This document shows, piece after piece, positions 27,590-39,734 of a stretch of DNA of 64,000 bases (positions within the stretch are counted from its first letter, which is position 1; every line of letters begins with the position of its first letter). The notes below the pieces were generated by a model. The model saw nothing but the letters and a program-made list of their open reading frames with translations. It was not told the origin of the DNA and ran no database searches. The translations under genes were made by a program, and so were the position numbers. The DNA is taken from contig NC_069669.1 in the NCBI RefSeq assembly GCF_027244095.1, forward strand, positions 7,590,501-7,654,500. The letters are read 5' to 3'. This DNA comes from Hemicordylus capensis (lineage: Eukaryota; Chordata; Lepidosauria; Squamata; Cordylidae).

Positions 27590-27720
27590 TCCAGGGCTGC
27601 ACTGCTGCAGCTGCTGCTGGACTACAACTCCCATCATCCCTGATGACTGGCCCCTGTGGCTGGGGATGAGGGAAGGGCAGGCCAACAGCAGCTGGAGGAA
27701 GGCTGAAGCTGTGCACTCCT
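27590..27720. mobile_element. hAT MITE, diverged
   Basis: CCAGGGCTGCACTGCTGCAG, then GGACTACAACTCCCATCATC, then a broken right arm ending CTGTGCACTCCTG. Confidence 0.6.
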
Positions 27721-28299
27721 GAGTTAATCTAATCCAGCTGGCATGGGATGGAGAACCTCATGATTTTTTAAAAGAGCTAATCTGGTTACTTTGACAGATC
27801 AAGTAGCGTGGCTTCCGCATGACATCAAACCGTGACTACCACCCACCTCACCCTTTCTCTATCCCTGATCAAAGCCTAGAAGGCACTGACTCCGGCCGTT
27901 AATTCCAATCCTCCCCTTTCTCCAAGCAGCTGAGAATGGTATCCAAAGTTCCCCCTCTTTTAATTTTCACAACAGCCTTCCAAGGTAGGCAAGGCTGATC
28001 AACGAGCCCAATAAGCCACCCAGAGACTTGGGTCTGGGGCGGTATAAAACTGTGTTAAATACTTAAATAATAATAATAAAACCACCTAATAAACTTTATG
28101 GCCAAGTGGGAGGTTTGGACTGGGTCTCTGTGCTTGTAGTCATAACACTGAGTACATGAGATAGCTGGGGTGTTTGGTACCAACTGGGGGGATGAATGCT
28201 CATTGCGGGTTTTGGCAAGGTCGACTCCCCTGATGATGGAAAAGAGGCGACAGCATTGCAAGATTTTTGGCTTTCAGCGTTATGCTTTAAGTGTTATCA

Positions 28300-28565
28300 T
28301 TGCTTTAAGTCCCCTGATAATTGAGCCAAGAGGCACCTTTTTAAAGTGGCAGTTCTCTTTATTGAGCAGGGGTAGAGCAACTGGCCCTATCCATCCCCAG
28401 CACAGCATCCCTCCAGTGGCTGTTGCTGGTGTCTCTCTTACGTTTCTTTTAAAGATTGTTGTGAGCCCCTTGGGGACAGCGAGCCATTTCATTTATTTCT
28501 GTCTGTGTAAACCACTTGGGGAACGTTTGTTGAAAAGCAGTATATATAAATATTTGTCGTGTTCA
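28300..28565 (+). repeat. CAAGAGGCACC-family repeat
   Basis: AGCCAAGAGGCACCTTTTTA, then CATCCCTCCAGTGGCTG, then GAGCCCCTTGGGGACAG and a GCAGTATATATAAATA tail. Confidence 0.7.
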
Positions 28566-28838
28566 GTGTATTACGTGTCCTGGCTATCAGGCCTGCCCTA
28601 GCCTAATTTGCAACAGTGCTTTTAAAAGCTTAACACACAAAAAACTACTGTAACATGTTATTAATGTTGCCAGAGAAATGGACATGGAAATTAGCCAGAA
28701 TGTCCTCCAAAGATTACTCCATAGAGAGAACACAACAATTGGTTCATTGTGACCTTGAACCTAACCAACCCTTTCTTCTGTGCAAAAATGACTGCAATTT
28801 TACCCTAATCATTTGGGGGAAGGGATAAAGAAGGGGCA

Positions 28839-29139
28839 ATAGGGACATAGGAAACTGCCATATACTGAGTCAGACCCTTGGTCCATCTCGCTCAGTCTTG
28901 TCTACCTAGACTGGCAGCAGCTTCTCCAAGGTTGCAGGCAGGAATCTCTCTCAGCCCTATCTTGGAGATGCTGCCAGGGAGGGAACTTGGAAGCTTCTGC
29001 TCTTCCCAGAGCGGCTCCATCCCTTACAGGGAATATCTTACAGTGCTCACATTTCTAGTCTCCCTTTCGTATGCAACCAGGGCAGACCCTGCTTAGCTTA
29101 AGGGGACAAGTCATGCTTGCTACCACCAGACCAGCTCTT
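28839..29139 (-). repeat. 5S/tRNA-Ala SINE, full length
   Basis: Reverse copy, GGGACATAGGAAACTGCC to ACCAGACCAGCTC. Confidence 0.9.
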
Positions 29140-29700
29140 TTCACTATGAAATAATTCAGAGAAAGCTGTAAGGGCAACAATGATGTCACCTATTTTCCAT
29201 CTCTAGTGGGATAGACATTGCCAAAAATCACTATGAGCATTTGTCCCTTGAGATGATCCCAATGGACAATATTTGAGGGCCCAGCTCATGGTCGTTTGCA
29301 GGCCCAGTTCATTGCAACATCACAGGTCTCTGAAGTGTGTCTTATTAAAAAGAAATAGAGCACCAACTTATTTTCACACTTGGCTTTTTGTGGGTGGCAC
29401 ACACCAGGGCATGTTTTGGAAACTAATAACAAAAGTTGAGAATGCCTCTACCACGAAGGCACCACATCATTTCCCCAAATTCTACAAGTCTGCTCAGTGT
29501 TGATACAGATCTTGAAAACCACAAATTTATAGTGGGTGGTTTCACACAACCGCCAGCAAGTCAGTCAGCGGGGAACAGGTCAAAAAACGTTGGTTTTCCC
29601 AGTGCTCGCGTTCCCCGTGACATCGAACCTTGCCCTCAAGTCCTCCTTTCTCTGCCAGATTCCCCGAGATTCACCTGACATTCTCCAGAGGTTCTCCACC
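29140..29700. other. gene-free stretch
   Basis: No supported coding or RNA feature. It contains the block TTTCACACAACCGCC, which resembles ends of other non-coding repeats here. Confidence 0.35.
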
Positions 29701-29714
29701 CATGTTTGAAGTTG

Positions 29715-30090
29715 GGTGGAGAATTTTATTTAATCATATTTATATATCTGATTGATATATCTGTCACTCATGCTTTAGTAACATCTAGAGTGGACTACTG
29801 CAATGCACTTTATGTGGGACTGCCCTTGAAGATGGTTCAGAAGCTTCAGCTGGTCCAAAATGCTGCTGCAAGGATGCTTGTGGGTGCAAGTCATTTTATG
29901 AGTGTCGGACCCATTCTGTGGTGGCTTCATTGGTTACTGGTCCGCTTCCGGGCTAGATTCAAGGTGCTGGTTTTGACCTTTAAAGCTCTACACAGCTTGG
30001 GGACAGGGTATCTGTCAGACCATATTCACCCATATGAACCTCCCAGGGCCCTCCATTCATCGTCTCAGGCCCTACTCATGGCCCCTTGCA
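29715..30090 (+). mobile_element. L2-like LINE coding remnant
   Basis: Encodes [19 protein letters not shown] and [19 protein letters not shown], the conserved C-terminal part of L2-clade reverse transcriptases. A tRNA-type SINE is inserted immediately after it. Confidence 0.85.
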
Positions 30091-30340
30091 CTCACCTAAT
30101 GGCGCAGCAGGGAAGCAACCTGCCTAGCGAGCAGGAGGCTGTTGGTTCGAATCCCCGCTGGTGTGTTTCCCAGAATATCAGGCAGCACCGATATAGGAAG
30201 GTGCTGAAAGGCATCATCTCATACTGCGTGAGAAGAAGGCAATGGCAAACCCCTCCTGTATTCTACCAAGAAAACCACATGGCTCAGTGGTTGCCAGGAG
30301 TCGACACACCGACTCGACGGCACAACCTTTCCTTTCCATC
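30090..30340 (+). repeat. tRNA-derived SINE (B-box family)
   Basis: CTCACCTAATGGCGCAGCAG head, perfect GGTTCGAATCC B box and GAGTCGACACACCGACTCGA end. Confidence 0.85.
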
Positions 30341-30448
30341 AACTACCTTACCTTGGTCAGAGGCACTCTTACCCCTGGACTTCAGGGCCCCTGGGGGCCC
30401 CCAAAACCTCTTTACTCTGTCCCGGGTGGTGTGGCTGCCTGGCCAAAT

Positions 30449-30685
30449 ATGACGTGGCACAGCGGGGGAAATGCTTGACTAACAAGCAGAAGGTTTCCCG
30501 TTCGAATCCCCACTGGTATGAATACCTATATCAGGCAGTAGCGATATAGGAAGATGCCATCCTCTCCTCCTGCACGGGAAGAGGCAATGGTCAACCCCTC
30601 CTGTATTCTACCAAAGACAACCACAGGGCTCTGTGGGCGCCAGGAGTCAAAATCGACTCAATGGCACATTTCACTGTCATTTGCA
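30449..30685 (+). repeat. tRNA-derived SINE, second copy in tandem orientation
   Basis: GTGGCACAGCGGGGGAAATG, then CGTTCGAATCCCC, ending TCAAAATCGACTCAATGG. Confidence 0.8.
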
Positions 30686-31240
30686 GGGAGTGAGGAGGCT
30701 TCCAAAGGCCTTGAGGTCCAGGCTCCAAAATCACCTAGGCGCACTTCGGACCTTCGGTACTATTTAATGTCCCGCACAATCCTCGATCCCCCAAACGAGA
30801 TGTCCTGAGGCTGAGCCACCCCTGAGTTTGCAGCTCAACCGGTGGTGAGGCTTAATCGAGGAACAGGAAGCAGCCCCCCCCCGCCCCCCCCCACCCAAGG
30901 AGACCTCAGGCAGGGAATGAATGAATGAAAGAAACCCCACGCAGCTGCGATTTCGTAGCAGGAGCAAAGACGCAGCAGCCCCTCGCTCTCTCCCCAGAAG
31001 AGACCCCCAGCAACCTAGATGGCTCTGATCACACACGCAAGCCGCCCTCTTCTGAACTGGAGCAGGAATGGTCTGTCTGTCTGTCCTCTCCCCACTTGTG
31101 GCGGGCGGGGGGGTCACCCCGCGAAATCGCCTTGCGATCCCGCAACTCTTGAGAAGCAAGCACCCGCTCCTGCAAGCCCAGAAGGAAGGGAAGGAGCCCC
31201 TCTTGGAAGGAGCCCCCTTTTCTGCTCCCGCCAGACTTAC

Positions 31241-31400
31241 CTCTGGGAGGAAGGGAATTATGCAGCAGCCACCTCTGCAACCCGATCCCGTCCACAGAGC
31301 TCGTAAAAATGAAATAATAATAGTAATAATAATAAAAGAAAGGGAGAAGCCGGATCGGACTTCCTCGCCTTCCCACACCGCAGTCCTCTAAGTTTGAAAG
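31241..31400 (-). other. probable noncoding first exon of the LTD gene (5' limit unknown)
   Basis: On the minus strand CCCAGAG/GTAAGTCT at 31241/31240 is a near-perfect donor. The coding exon starts 5.6 kb downstream and has acceptor-like AGs in its 5' leader (CTCACAG and GCTGCAG about 110-130 bases before the ATG). The 5' end is arbitrary. Confidence 0.45.
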
Positions 31401-31498
31401 AGGAAACGCTACTAGGAGGAGCGCAGAAGGCGGCTCCTTTCTGCGTGGAGGGGCGTGGGGGGGGCGCGTCTGGCTTTCTCAGGGCTGAATTCAGGGGG

Positions 31499-31656
31499 GT
31501 AGTAGCTATAATTGCGGGTGTGGGTTCAAAGATCCCGGCCTCCCCCCCAGCTCCTGAGCGCCCCCTCCTCAGCTTCAATAGGGGTGTCGCTATAATCGAG
31601 CAGATGGGTTCAAAGATCCCGGCCCCCCCAGCTCCTGTGGGGCGCCCCCTTACCCA
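31499..31656. repeat. tandem duplication in the CpG-rich region
   Basis: GGGTTCAAAGATCCCGGCC occurs twice, 90 bases apart, each followed by a run of C and CAGCTCCTG and then GCGCCCCCT. Confidence 0.75.
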
Positions 31657-31699
31657 GCTCCCGAACTAATGCACTGTGTGTTTCTTGCTGGATCTTCCA

Positions 31700-32400
31700 C
31701 GGCTTTGAAACTACAGGCTTCCCTCGCCTAACTCATCTCAAAACTCACAGCTGCCCGCGGAAATCGCCCACTTCTTTAGAACTTTTCTGATCTCAGCCAT
31801 AAATACTTTTTTTTTGTTAGGAGGGGGGGTGTCATCCATTAGTGGGGTTTCTTCCCATCCGCACAGTGACTCACACCTCCCCATCAAATACTCAGTCAGA
31901 GAGGCTCATCTAATTAACTCCAGATGGAAAGGCTGGGCTTTAAAGGGAGAGTGGCCCATTTTGCAAACTTGCAGGGATTGCCAGCCAACAAAAAAAGAAA
32001 GTGGCTTTTATTATTATTTAGGTTTCGCTCGGGGGGGTGGGGTGACATAGGCCCACTTTGTGGCTGAGTGGGGAATTGAGCACAGGTCTCAAGTCTTAAC
32101 TAGAGTCGCCATGCCCCCCAGAATTCCAGGTTTCGCCCGGATTTTAAGCATCTCACCCAGATTGCTTAGCCCACCCAGATTTAACCAGATTTCAGCTTTC
32201 TTTAAAAATAAAAAATAAAAAAAAGCTAAGCTCTAGCTCCTGTAGAAGTGGAGTTATGGAGCAAAAGGTACAGTCACTATTCTGCTCAGAAATTATTTTC
32301 AAGCCAATTTACATCATATGCAAATTAGGCACCCAGATTTGGAAAGCCAGAAGATGGAAACCCTAGTCTTAATGCGGGATCCGCTACGCCACACTGGAAC
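31700..32400. other. gene-free stretch
   Basis: No supported feature. A poly-A-rich stretch near 32205-32225 and no exon signals. Confidence 0.35.
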
Positions 32401-32760
32401 ATCAAGTTCCTTTAAAAACGTTCCGTAAATAAAAACATTAAACTTTAAATTTCCGTTAAAAGCCTGGGAAAACAGGGATGTTCTTGAGGTTCTTCCTAAA
32501 AGCAAGCAGAGAAGGAGATGCTCTTATTTCAACAGGGAGCGGATTCCAGAGCCCCGGGGCAGCCACAGAGAAGGCCCCGTCCCGAGTTGTCGCCACCAAA
32601 CGAACTGGCAGCAACTGTCACCAGACCTCTCCAGATTAATAAGCAACAGGATTCATGACAGAGAAGGCACTTCCTTAAGTACGCTGGATCCAAGCTGTTG
32701 CTTTTGCTGAACTTGACACTATTCTTAAAATAAAGGTTCCAGCATAGGTTTGCCAATCCT
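32400..32760 (-). mobile_element. L2-like LINE remnant
   Basis: GCAGCCACAGAGAAGGCCCC and AAACGAACTGGCAGCAACTG correspond to the L2 remnants at 5.8 and 22.0 kb. Confidence 0.65.
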
Positions 32761-33458
32761 CCCGGATAGGCCTGGGATGTCTGACTCGGTATATAGCAGT
32801 TGCCTATGTTCCTAATGTATACTGCTCCAGGAATCCAGCTTTTCTGGGTACAACATTTGGATTAACTTGGTGCAAGATTCTGGTGTGTTTATGGGGTGCT
32901 AGGCAGGTGGGTAGTGCAGTGGTCCCAGGTCCTTGGGAAGGACTCAATGACTGGATGAAACAAACTAGTCAATAACATCTGTCTGACTGTGTGAATAAAT
33001 AATAAGAATAAACTAATAAGAATAGCATGGGGGCTGTCATGGAGAGTGCCTGCACTTCTGAGTTGGCATCTATACCACCGGCGCTATGGAGGAAAAAGAA
33101 AGCTAGCATTTTTCTAAATGCACTTCGACTGAATTAAAGTCATCTGAGATATTTCCCCCTTCCTGGCATCTTTCCAAGCTCAGGGAGGATGAGGTCATGT
33201 GGGATCCGGGATCCGGGCCTCTGGACTGATGTCTCTTTGCACTCAAGAGGATGCTGCGTTGGTCTTGTGCAAGGGTCATGATGTGGTAACTGGCATGTGT
33301 CATCAACCTTCCAGCTTCTCTACAAGTTCCAGAATCTGTTTCTGCTAGTTGAGCAAGTTGTTCTCATTACCAGTATTCTTGCTCTCATCCCTTTCTGCAT
33401 AGTGATGGAAAATTCCAGAACTTTCTTCGGGGGTGTGGGGAATCCTTATTCTGTAGCA

Positions 33459-33595
33459 AGGGTTCCCAACCTATGGTACGCTAGATGCTGCTAAAATACA
33501 ATTCCCATCACCCCCAGCTACAATGTATTATGACATGGGATGATGGGAGTTGTAGTTCAGCAACATCCGGAGCACCACTGGTTGGGAACCCCTGT
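33459..33595. mobile_element. palindromic hAT MITE
   Basis: AGGGTTCCCAACC and GGTTGGGAACCCCTG ends with GATGGGAGTTGTAGTTCAGC arm. Confidence 0.8.
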
Positions 33596-33929
33596 TCTAT
33601 AAGACAGCAAATTCGCCAACACGATATATCTGTCGATCGATCATAAATCTGTCACCATCTAGATAAGACTACAACAGTATCATTGATGTGTAGATATACA
33701 AGTTGAGCGTTAGATGGAGTGGAAACGGCAGAGCATGCCATTGTCAGGTTACATGAGTGCTTCAGCTCCCTACTCAGCTATTCCCGGTTATCTCCCCACC
33801 CACTCCTCAATATTTTTTCCTGTTCTGTTTCACAAGCTCAAGCCATGCAAATCTCCAGGCTGACTTTCAAGAGTCACCAGCAGATTGATGCCAAATCCTG
33901 GAGATTGTTGGCCAATCCTGGCGCACTGG

Positions 33930-34251
33930 GAGGAGAGCTGGTCTTGTGGTAGCAAGCATGAATTGTTCCTTTTGCTAAGCAGAGTCAACCCTGGTTTGCA
34001 TTTGGATGGGAGACTACATGTGTGAGCACTGTCAGATATTCCCCTTAGGAGATGCAGCCACTCTGGGAAGAGCACCTGCGTGCTTGCATGCTGAAGGTCC
34101 CAAGTTCCTTCCCTGGCAGCATCTCCAAGATAGGGCTGAGAGGGATTCCTGCCTGCAACCTTGGAGAAGCTGCTGCCAGTCTGTGAAGACAATACTGAGC
34201 TAAATAGACCAATGGTCTGACTCAGTATATGGCAGCTTCCTATGTTCCTAT
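33930..34251 (+). repeat. 5S/tRNA-Ala SINE, full length
   Basis: GGAGAGCTGGTCTTGTGG to CAGCTTCCTATGTTCCTA, with both the 5S and tRNA-Ala parts intact. Confidence 0.9.
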
Positions 34252-34254
34252 CCC

Positions 34255-34400
34255 TCCAGTGGCTGTGGCTGGTGTTTATCTTACGTTTCTTTTTTAGATT
34301 GGGAGTCCTTTGGGGACAGGGAGTCATTTTATTTGTTTATCTGTAAACCGCTTCGGGAACGTTGGTTGAACAGCGGTATAGAAATATCCGTCGTATTTGT
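34255..34400 (+). repeat. CAAGAGGCACC-family repeat, 3' part
   Basis: CCAGTGGCTGTGGCTGG, then GAGTCCTTTGGGGACAG, then AACAGCGGTATAGAAATA. Confidence 0.65.
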
Positions 34401-35000
34401 TAAATCTGGGGAGGACGGGCTTCTCGTTGCTGTGGGCAAACTTCCTGTTAGCTGGATGAAGAAATGTCAGTGATGGCGAGGAAAGGGTACTCATGGACAT
34501 TTCACAAGAGGCAGGAACTTGGCACATGAGGAACTGAGATCCGAAATATTTCCTATATAACCTAGGATTCAAACAAGTGAACAGTTCCCGGATGGGTGGT
34601 GCGGTCTGCTTGTTATGTTAGAGCTTGTGCCTGCACCCACTGTTTCAGTGCTGAATACGAATGTGCCCCACAACCCTGGGAGAGGCCAGCCCCCTTTCAA
34701 AACGGATCCTGTGATGCAGGGAGGAAGGACGGTTGCCAGAAGCCTCCTCTTCTCTGCCTGTGCTTCTTGCAAGCTTTGTGAGGAGTGTAAGGAGAGGCAT
34801 GCCTGCAAAGCTGGTAAGGGGGCAATTCCAAGGATAACGGAATCAGGAAGCGTATCGCCAGTTTTTCAATGACTGCAGCCATAAGCAAATGTTCAAGCTG
34901 ATATTATATATGCTCGCTGGCAAGAGAACATCTGTTATTATAAGTTCATTTTTTAAAAAATAAAACCCCTAAATATTATAGTGTCTGAAACATGCAAAAT

Positions 35001-35056
35001 ATGTCAGTAACGGAATCAGAAATGATGGCCAAACATTCCGATTCCATTACTGACAT
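35001..35056. repeat. 56-bp hairpin (17-bp inverted repeat)
   Basis: ATGTCAGTAACGGAATC and its complement GATTCCATTACTGACAT match at 16 of 17 positions around a 22-base loop. Confidence 0.75.
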
Positions 35057-35222
35057 TTAAAATTTGTCTGTTTGTATAGACACATATACGTAATAACACA
35101 ACTTCAAGTGTTAATAGTTAGGGACACAGGCTGCTACAATCACTGGCTCACATCCACACTACTAATTAGTCTTAGTGAAATCAATGGGACAAGTTTACAT
35201 GTCCCATTAATTTCAATGGGAG

Positions 35223-35460
35223 TAAAGGTAAAGTGTGCCTTCAAGTCAATTTCGACTCCTGGCACCCACAGGGCTCTGTGGTTTTCTTTGGTAGAATACA
35301 GGAGGGGTTTACCATTGCCTCCTCCTGAGCAGTGTGAGATGATGCCTTTCAGCATCTTCCTATATCGCTGCTGCCCGATAGAGTACCAGCGGGGATTTGA
35401 ACTAGCAGCCTTCTGCTTGTTAGTCAAGCATTTCCCCACTGCACCACTTAAGGTACTCAG
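35223..35460 (-). repeat. tRNA-derived SINE (B-box family)
   Basis: Reverse copy from GTAAAGGTAAAGTGTGCC to GCACCACTTAAGG. Confidence 0.85.
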
Positions 35461-35564
35461 TCCTCATTTTCTAAAGCCTCTCAGTCAGGTTGAGGGGAGG
35501 GCTACACTGAACTTCAGCACGTCACCAACCAATCAGGAGCAGAGGAGGAGGGCTAACTGCTACC

Positions 35565-35800
35565 CCTCTAACTGAGCAAAGAGACACCTTTTACACTGAT
35601 GATTCTCTTACCTTGGGAGAGCAACTGGCCCTATCCAGCCCCAACACAGCATCCCTCCAGTGGCTGTTGCTGGTATCTGCCCTATGTTTCTTTTTAGATT
35701 GTGAGCCCTTTGGGGACAGGGGACCATCTTATTTCTGTGTTTTTTCTTTGTCAACTGCTCTATGAACTTTGGTTGAAGAGTGGTATATAAACATTTACCT
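35565..35800 (+). repeat. CAAGAGGCACC-family repeat
   Basis: AACTGAGCAAAGAGACACC, then CCCTCCAGTGGCTGTTGCTG, then AAGAGTGGTATATAAAC. Confidence 0.7.
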
Positions 35801-35834
35801 TTCTTAGGTAATGCAACTCTCCCTCATAGATGAG

Positions 35835-36340
35835 CTAAATATTTACATGAACTTGTCCTTGCCAAAACGAGAAGGGCATTTGCCTTGGCACGCTTGAATG
35901 CGCTGCTTTCAGCTCTCTTGGAGGGTCACTCTCTCGATACTCCTTTTGCTCAAAGGTTATGTCCGTGTCGGTCAGGAACGGTTGAGACAACTGATCATAG
36001 GTTGCTTCACTGCTTATTTTATAGAGATATCCGGCTAGCACTTTTGCCTCCTATTTTGTCTAGATTTCCAGGTAAACCATTGGCCTTTTATGTGTCTCTC
36101 TTTTTGTCCGACAGTGATATTAATGTTTCCGCCATGGTGGCAAAATTTTGCCACATTTTTTTTTGTTTGCTGTGGAAGGAAGCAATGGGTAAAATCATGA
36201 GTGTCAACTGTACTATGTATTGTAAATGGTGTTTTGTAAGAAAGTACTGGCAGAATCATGATTGCTGGAGGGTACTAATCTATTGTGTTGTATTTTTGTC
36301 TGGTCAATGATCAAAATCAAGATTCCATTCCATATAAGTA
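35835..36340 (+). mobile_element. non-LTR retrotransposon, C-terminal zinc-knuckle remnant
   Basis: An open frame encodes RLCPCRSGTVETTDHRLLHC and FYRDIRLALLPPIL. This is the Cys-Cys-His-Cys end domain found after the reverse transcriptase in several LINE clades. The clade cannot be fixed by eye. A LINE-like 3' tail follows. Confidence 0.6.
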
Positions 36341-37139
36341 TTTGTACCCCCTGTTGGGAACTCCTGATCTGACATCATTCTGCTTTTGCATGACCTGAAT
36401 TTCTAAACTGCACAAATGTTCTTTTAGAGCTGCTTACACACGCACACACAACACACACACACACACACAACTCACACCCCCCCCCCAAATCCCCAGGAAT
36501 AAGTGAAACGCAACTATTTGCTTGCGAAAGAAGTTTTAATTGGTGCAGAAAGTTAATGCAGCAGCAGATTTCAAGCTGTTTGCAGGGACACAACAGATAA
36601 TCCGCTGACCTCCCACAAAGCGAGAGAGAATTGACTACAAGGGGGGGGGGTCTTATCACTTGAACTTCAACCAAAGTTCAACCAAGCCCAGCGCAGGAAA
36701 CCAGGCAGGCCAGACTTGCAGCCCTTTCATGAGCTAGAAGCATCTTCTAAGAATTGTCATTCCTTTTCCCCCGGAACTGCCCGACAGCCCCAGGAACACA
36801 GCGGAGACTTCTGGGCAGGCTTGACGTCTGCAGCTGTGAAAACACAGTGGGGAAATGTATTCAAGAAGCAGCACATGCAGCTGACCTGGCCTCCCCAAGA
36901 ACATTTGCCTTGCAGAAAAAACTCCACAAAATTCCTAATTGTCCTGTCCAAGAGAACAGCCCTTGGTGTCAGCAGGCGGTCTGCTGCTTTTTTCTTTCTT
37001 GAACGTCTCGTCTCTTCAGCAAAGGTGTGACACGCTCCAAGCTACTGTGCAGAGTGGAAACTGAAGCTGTGGGCAAGACGAACAGGACATTCAGTCAATC
37101 ACTGGACAATGAAAAGCATTCATCAAGGGCCACCTTCAT
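36341..37139. other. gene-free stretch with (CA)n
   Basis: (CA)n at about 36438-36475 followed by a C run. No splice-flanked exon was recognised. Confidence 0.4.
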
Positions 37140-37303
37140 GGGAACATAGGAAGCTGCCACATACTGAGTCAGACATTGGTCCATCACGCTCAGTATTGTC
37201 TGCACAGACTGGCAGCGGCTTCTCCAAGGTTACAGGCAGCCCTATTTGGAGATGCCAGGGAGGGAACTTGGGATTGTTTTAATGAAAGGCGGTATATAAA
37301 TTT

Positions 37304-37338
<35 letters not shown>

Positions 37339-37485
37339 CTTCAAATGCTCTTCCCAGAGTGGCCCCATATCCTTAGGGGAATATCTCACCATGCTCACAT
37401 ATATAGTCTCCCATCCAAATGCAAACCATGGGAGTCCCTGCTTGGCAAAGGGGACAATTCATGTTTGCTACTACAAGACCAGCTC
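37140..37485 (-). repeat. 5S/tRNA-Ala SINE with a LINE tail inserted
   Basis: SINE from GGAACATAGGAAGCTGCC, interrupted at 37276-37345 by GAAAGGCGGTATATAAATTT plus (AATC)n, then resuming at TGCTCTTCCCAGAGTGG. Confidence 0.8.
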
Positions 37486-38022
37486 TCCTCCCATAGATAA
37501 CAGTTACTGCAGTCCAATGAATTTAAACTGCCGAGGACTACTTTTTATGTTCGCTCAGTTAATTTTAGATCCCACTCAGGTTGCATCAAGAAGGTCTCAC
37601 TCTAAATGCATGTGTGCACACACTGTCTTGATACTGCCATCTAGAAGAAAACCCATTACGCACATAGGTGAAAAAGATTAGAGGGAACACTGGTTACATC
37701 CCATATGAACTTGCCTCAACACTGAAGTTCTTGTTGGAGACCCTTTCTGTGTTCCCACCACCATTGGGACTATAGAAGATGAGTGTGAAGAACAGGGCCT
37801 TTTTTGTCATGGGCCCCAAATTAGCGGTGGATATTTTCCCATCTCCTCCTCTGTTCGCCTTTTGGTGAGCAGTGAAAACCTGTTTATGCAACATGTTTGG
37901 GAGAGGCCTTTGTAGCCAATTGTACTGGCATTGTTGAGTGGTTTTCTGTTTTCTAGTTGCTGGGACTAAGCTTCATATTTGATCCATCTTTCATAAACTT
38001 GCTTGTCACTGCAAACGTTTAT

Positions 38023-38255
38023 TGTGGTCTAGTGGTTAGAGTGCTGGACTAGGACCAGGGAGACCTGAGTTCAAAATCCCATTCAGCCATGAGACTAGCT
38101 GGGTGACTCTGGGCCAGTCCCTTCTCTCTTAGCCTAACCTACTTCACAGGGTTGTTGTGAGGAGAAACTCAAGTATGTAGTACATCACTCTGGGCTCCTT
38201 AGAGGAAGAGCGGGATATAAATGTAAAAAATAAAAATAAATAAAAATAAATCTGG
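38023..38255 (+). repeat. Sauria-type SINE, full length
   Basis: GGTCTAGTGGTTAGAGTGCT head, GAGTTCAAAATCCC B-box region, GAGCGGGATATAAATG tail and (AAATA)n. Confidence 0.9.
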
Positions 38256-38317
38256 AGAGCCTCCTGTTGTCTAAACCTGGCCTAGGGCACCAAAACCCTG
38301 AACAGGAACAGGGAGTC

Positions 38318-38760
38318 ATAGGAACATAGCAAGCTGCTGTATACTGAGCCAGACCATTGGTCTATCTAGCTCAGTATTGTCTTCACAGACTGGCAGTGGC
38401 TTTTCCAAGTTGCAGGCAGGAATCTCTCTCAGCCCAAATCCTTGTGTGTAAATCTTTGTAGATATATGATGTACAAACAACCACTTTGTATATAATTGTG
38501 CTTTGGCAACGTACTGTATGCTTTGGTAGTTTGTTCGTTCAATAAAAAAATCTTGCCCTATAAAAAATCTTGTCCTATTTTGGAGATGCTGCCAGAGAGG
38601 GAACTCAGAACCTAGATGCCCTTCCCAGAGCGGCTCCATCCCTTAAGGGGAATATCTTACAGTGCTTACACATTTAGTCTCCCATTCATATGCAACCAGG
38701 GTGGATCCTGCTTAGCTGGGAGGACAAGTCATGCTTGTTTCCACAAGACCAGCTCTCCTC
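38318..38760 (-). repeat. 5S/tRNA-Ala SINE with internal AT-rich insert
   Basis: The insert at about 38438-38578 contains GTGCTTTGGCAACGTACTG and a doubled AATCTTG(C/T)CCTAT. It sits between the AAGATAG and GGCTGAG blocks of the SINE. Confidence 0.85.
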
Positions 38761-39364
38761 TCCAGTCAAGAATATCCCTACTTCCTGACTCCCAGGCCAT
38801 CTGTGTACCCACCCTTGATTTTTTAAATTGTTGATCGTTCTCAATAGTTAACAAAACACCCAGATCACTTCCATACAGCTTTTACAAGAGTGTAAATACA
38901 ACAAAATGGACAGGATCGCCAACCCTCCAAGCCTGGTCTTGAGTTTTCAGGAATTGGCTTCCATCTCCAGCTGACTCTTGAACGCAATCCTGGAGATTTT
39001 ATGGACTTGATATTTTGCACAAAATACTTGGGAGGCAAAACAGACTCCACAGGAATCGCTTCAGTCAGATGGGCGCCAAATGCAGGGCAGGACATACTCA
39101 CCGTAGACCCTATCTAGAATTTCTCAGTCATTTCAGTCCTGTGTGGAAGGAAACAACCAGATTATTAAGCAAGCCGAGGTCCCTGGGAAGCTGAATACAG
39201 AAACACAATCACAGCGTTAAAAAGCAGGTCTCTAAAGCAGACCTCAAAAGGATGCTGCTATTTCAGATGCCTGAACTATATTTTCCATTAAATGCATCGT
39301 TTGACCCTGTGTTTTCTGGTAGGAGACACAGCAGCAGTAGAGGCGGGGGTCTGGAGTTGGGTTG

Positions 39365-39580
39365 AGGCATGAGGTTGCCGGTTCGAATCCCCTATATCGA
39401 AACACCTCTATCGGGCAGCAGCGATATAGGCAGGTGCTGAAAGGCATCATCTCATTCTGTGCAGGAGGCAAAGGTAAACCCCTCCTGTATTCTGCCAAAA
39501 GAAAACCACAGGGCTCTGTGGGAGCCAGGAGTCGACACCAACTCGATTCCACGGCACACTTTCCTTACTTTACTCAGGAT
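39365..39580 (+). repeat. tRNA-derived SINE, head truncated
   Basis: Starts in the B box (GGTTGCCGGTTCGAATCCCC). Body and TTTCCTTACTTTA end present. Confidence 0.8.
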
Positions 39581-39734
39581 TAAGCGTTTAACCCTTTCCT
39601 GCTGCACCACAGCTCCAATGAAAAACCACGCCCAGTCCTTCCTCCCAAAGCTGCTATGAACTCTGGGAGGGAAGCTTCTATTAGTGCCAAATTTTAATTT
39701 ACAACATACAGGGCCAAATGATGCACTGAATGAC

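Larger units (their letters stand above)
30860..31700 (-). promoter_or_regulatory. CpG-rich probable promoter of the LTD gene
   Basis: The most GC- and CpG-rich stretch between 25 and 47 kb. It lies upstream of the LTD gene on its strand and holds a near-perfect splice donor that would close a noncoding first exon. No TATA box is evident. Confidence 0.55.

Noticed and set aside
30764-31378. 204-codon minus-strand open frame in the CpG-rich region
   Set aside because: GC-rich sequence gives open frames by chance, the codon content is unlike a protein, and the frame runs across the strong splice donor.
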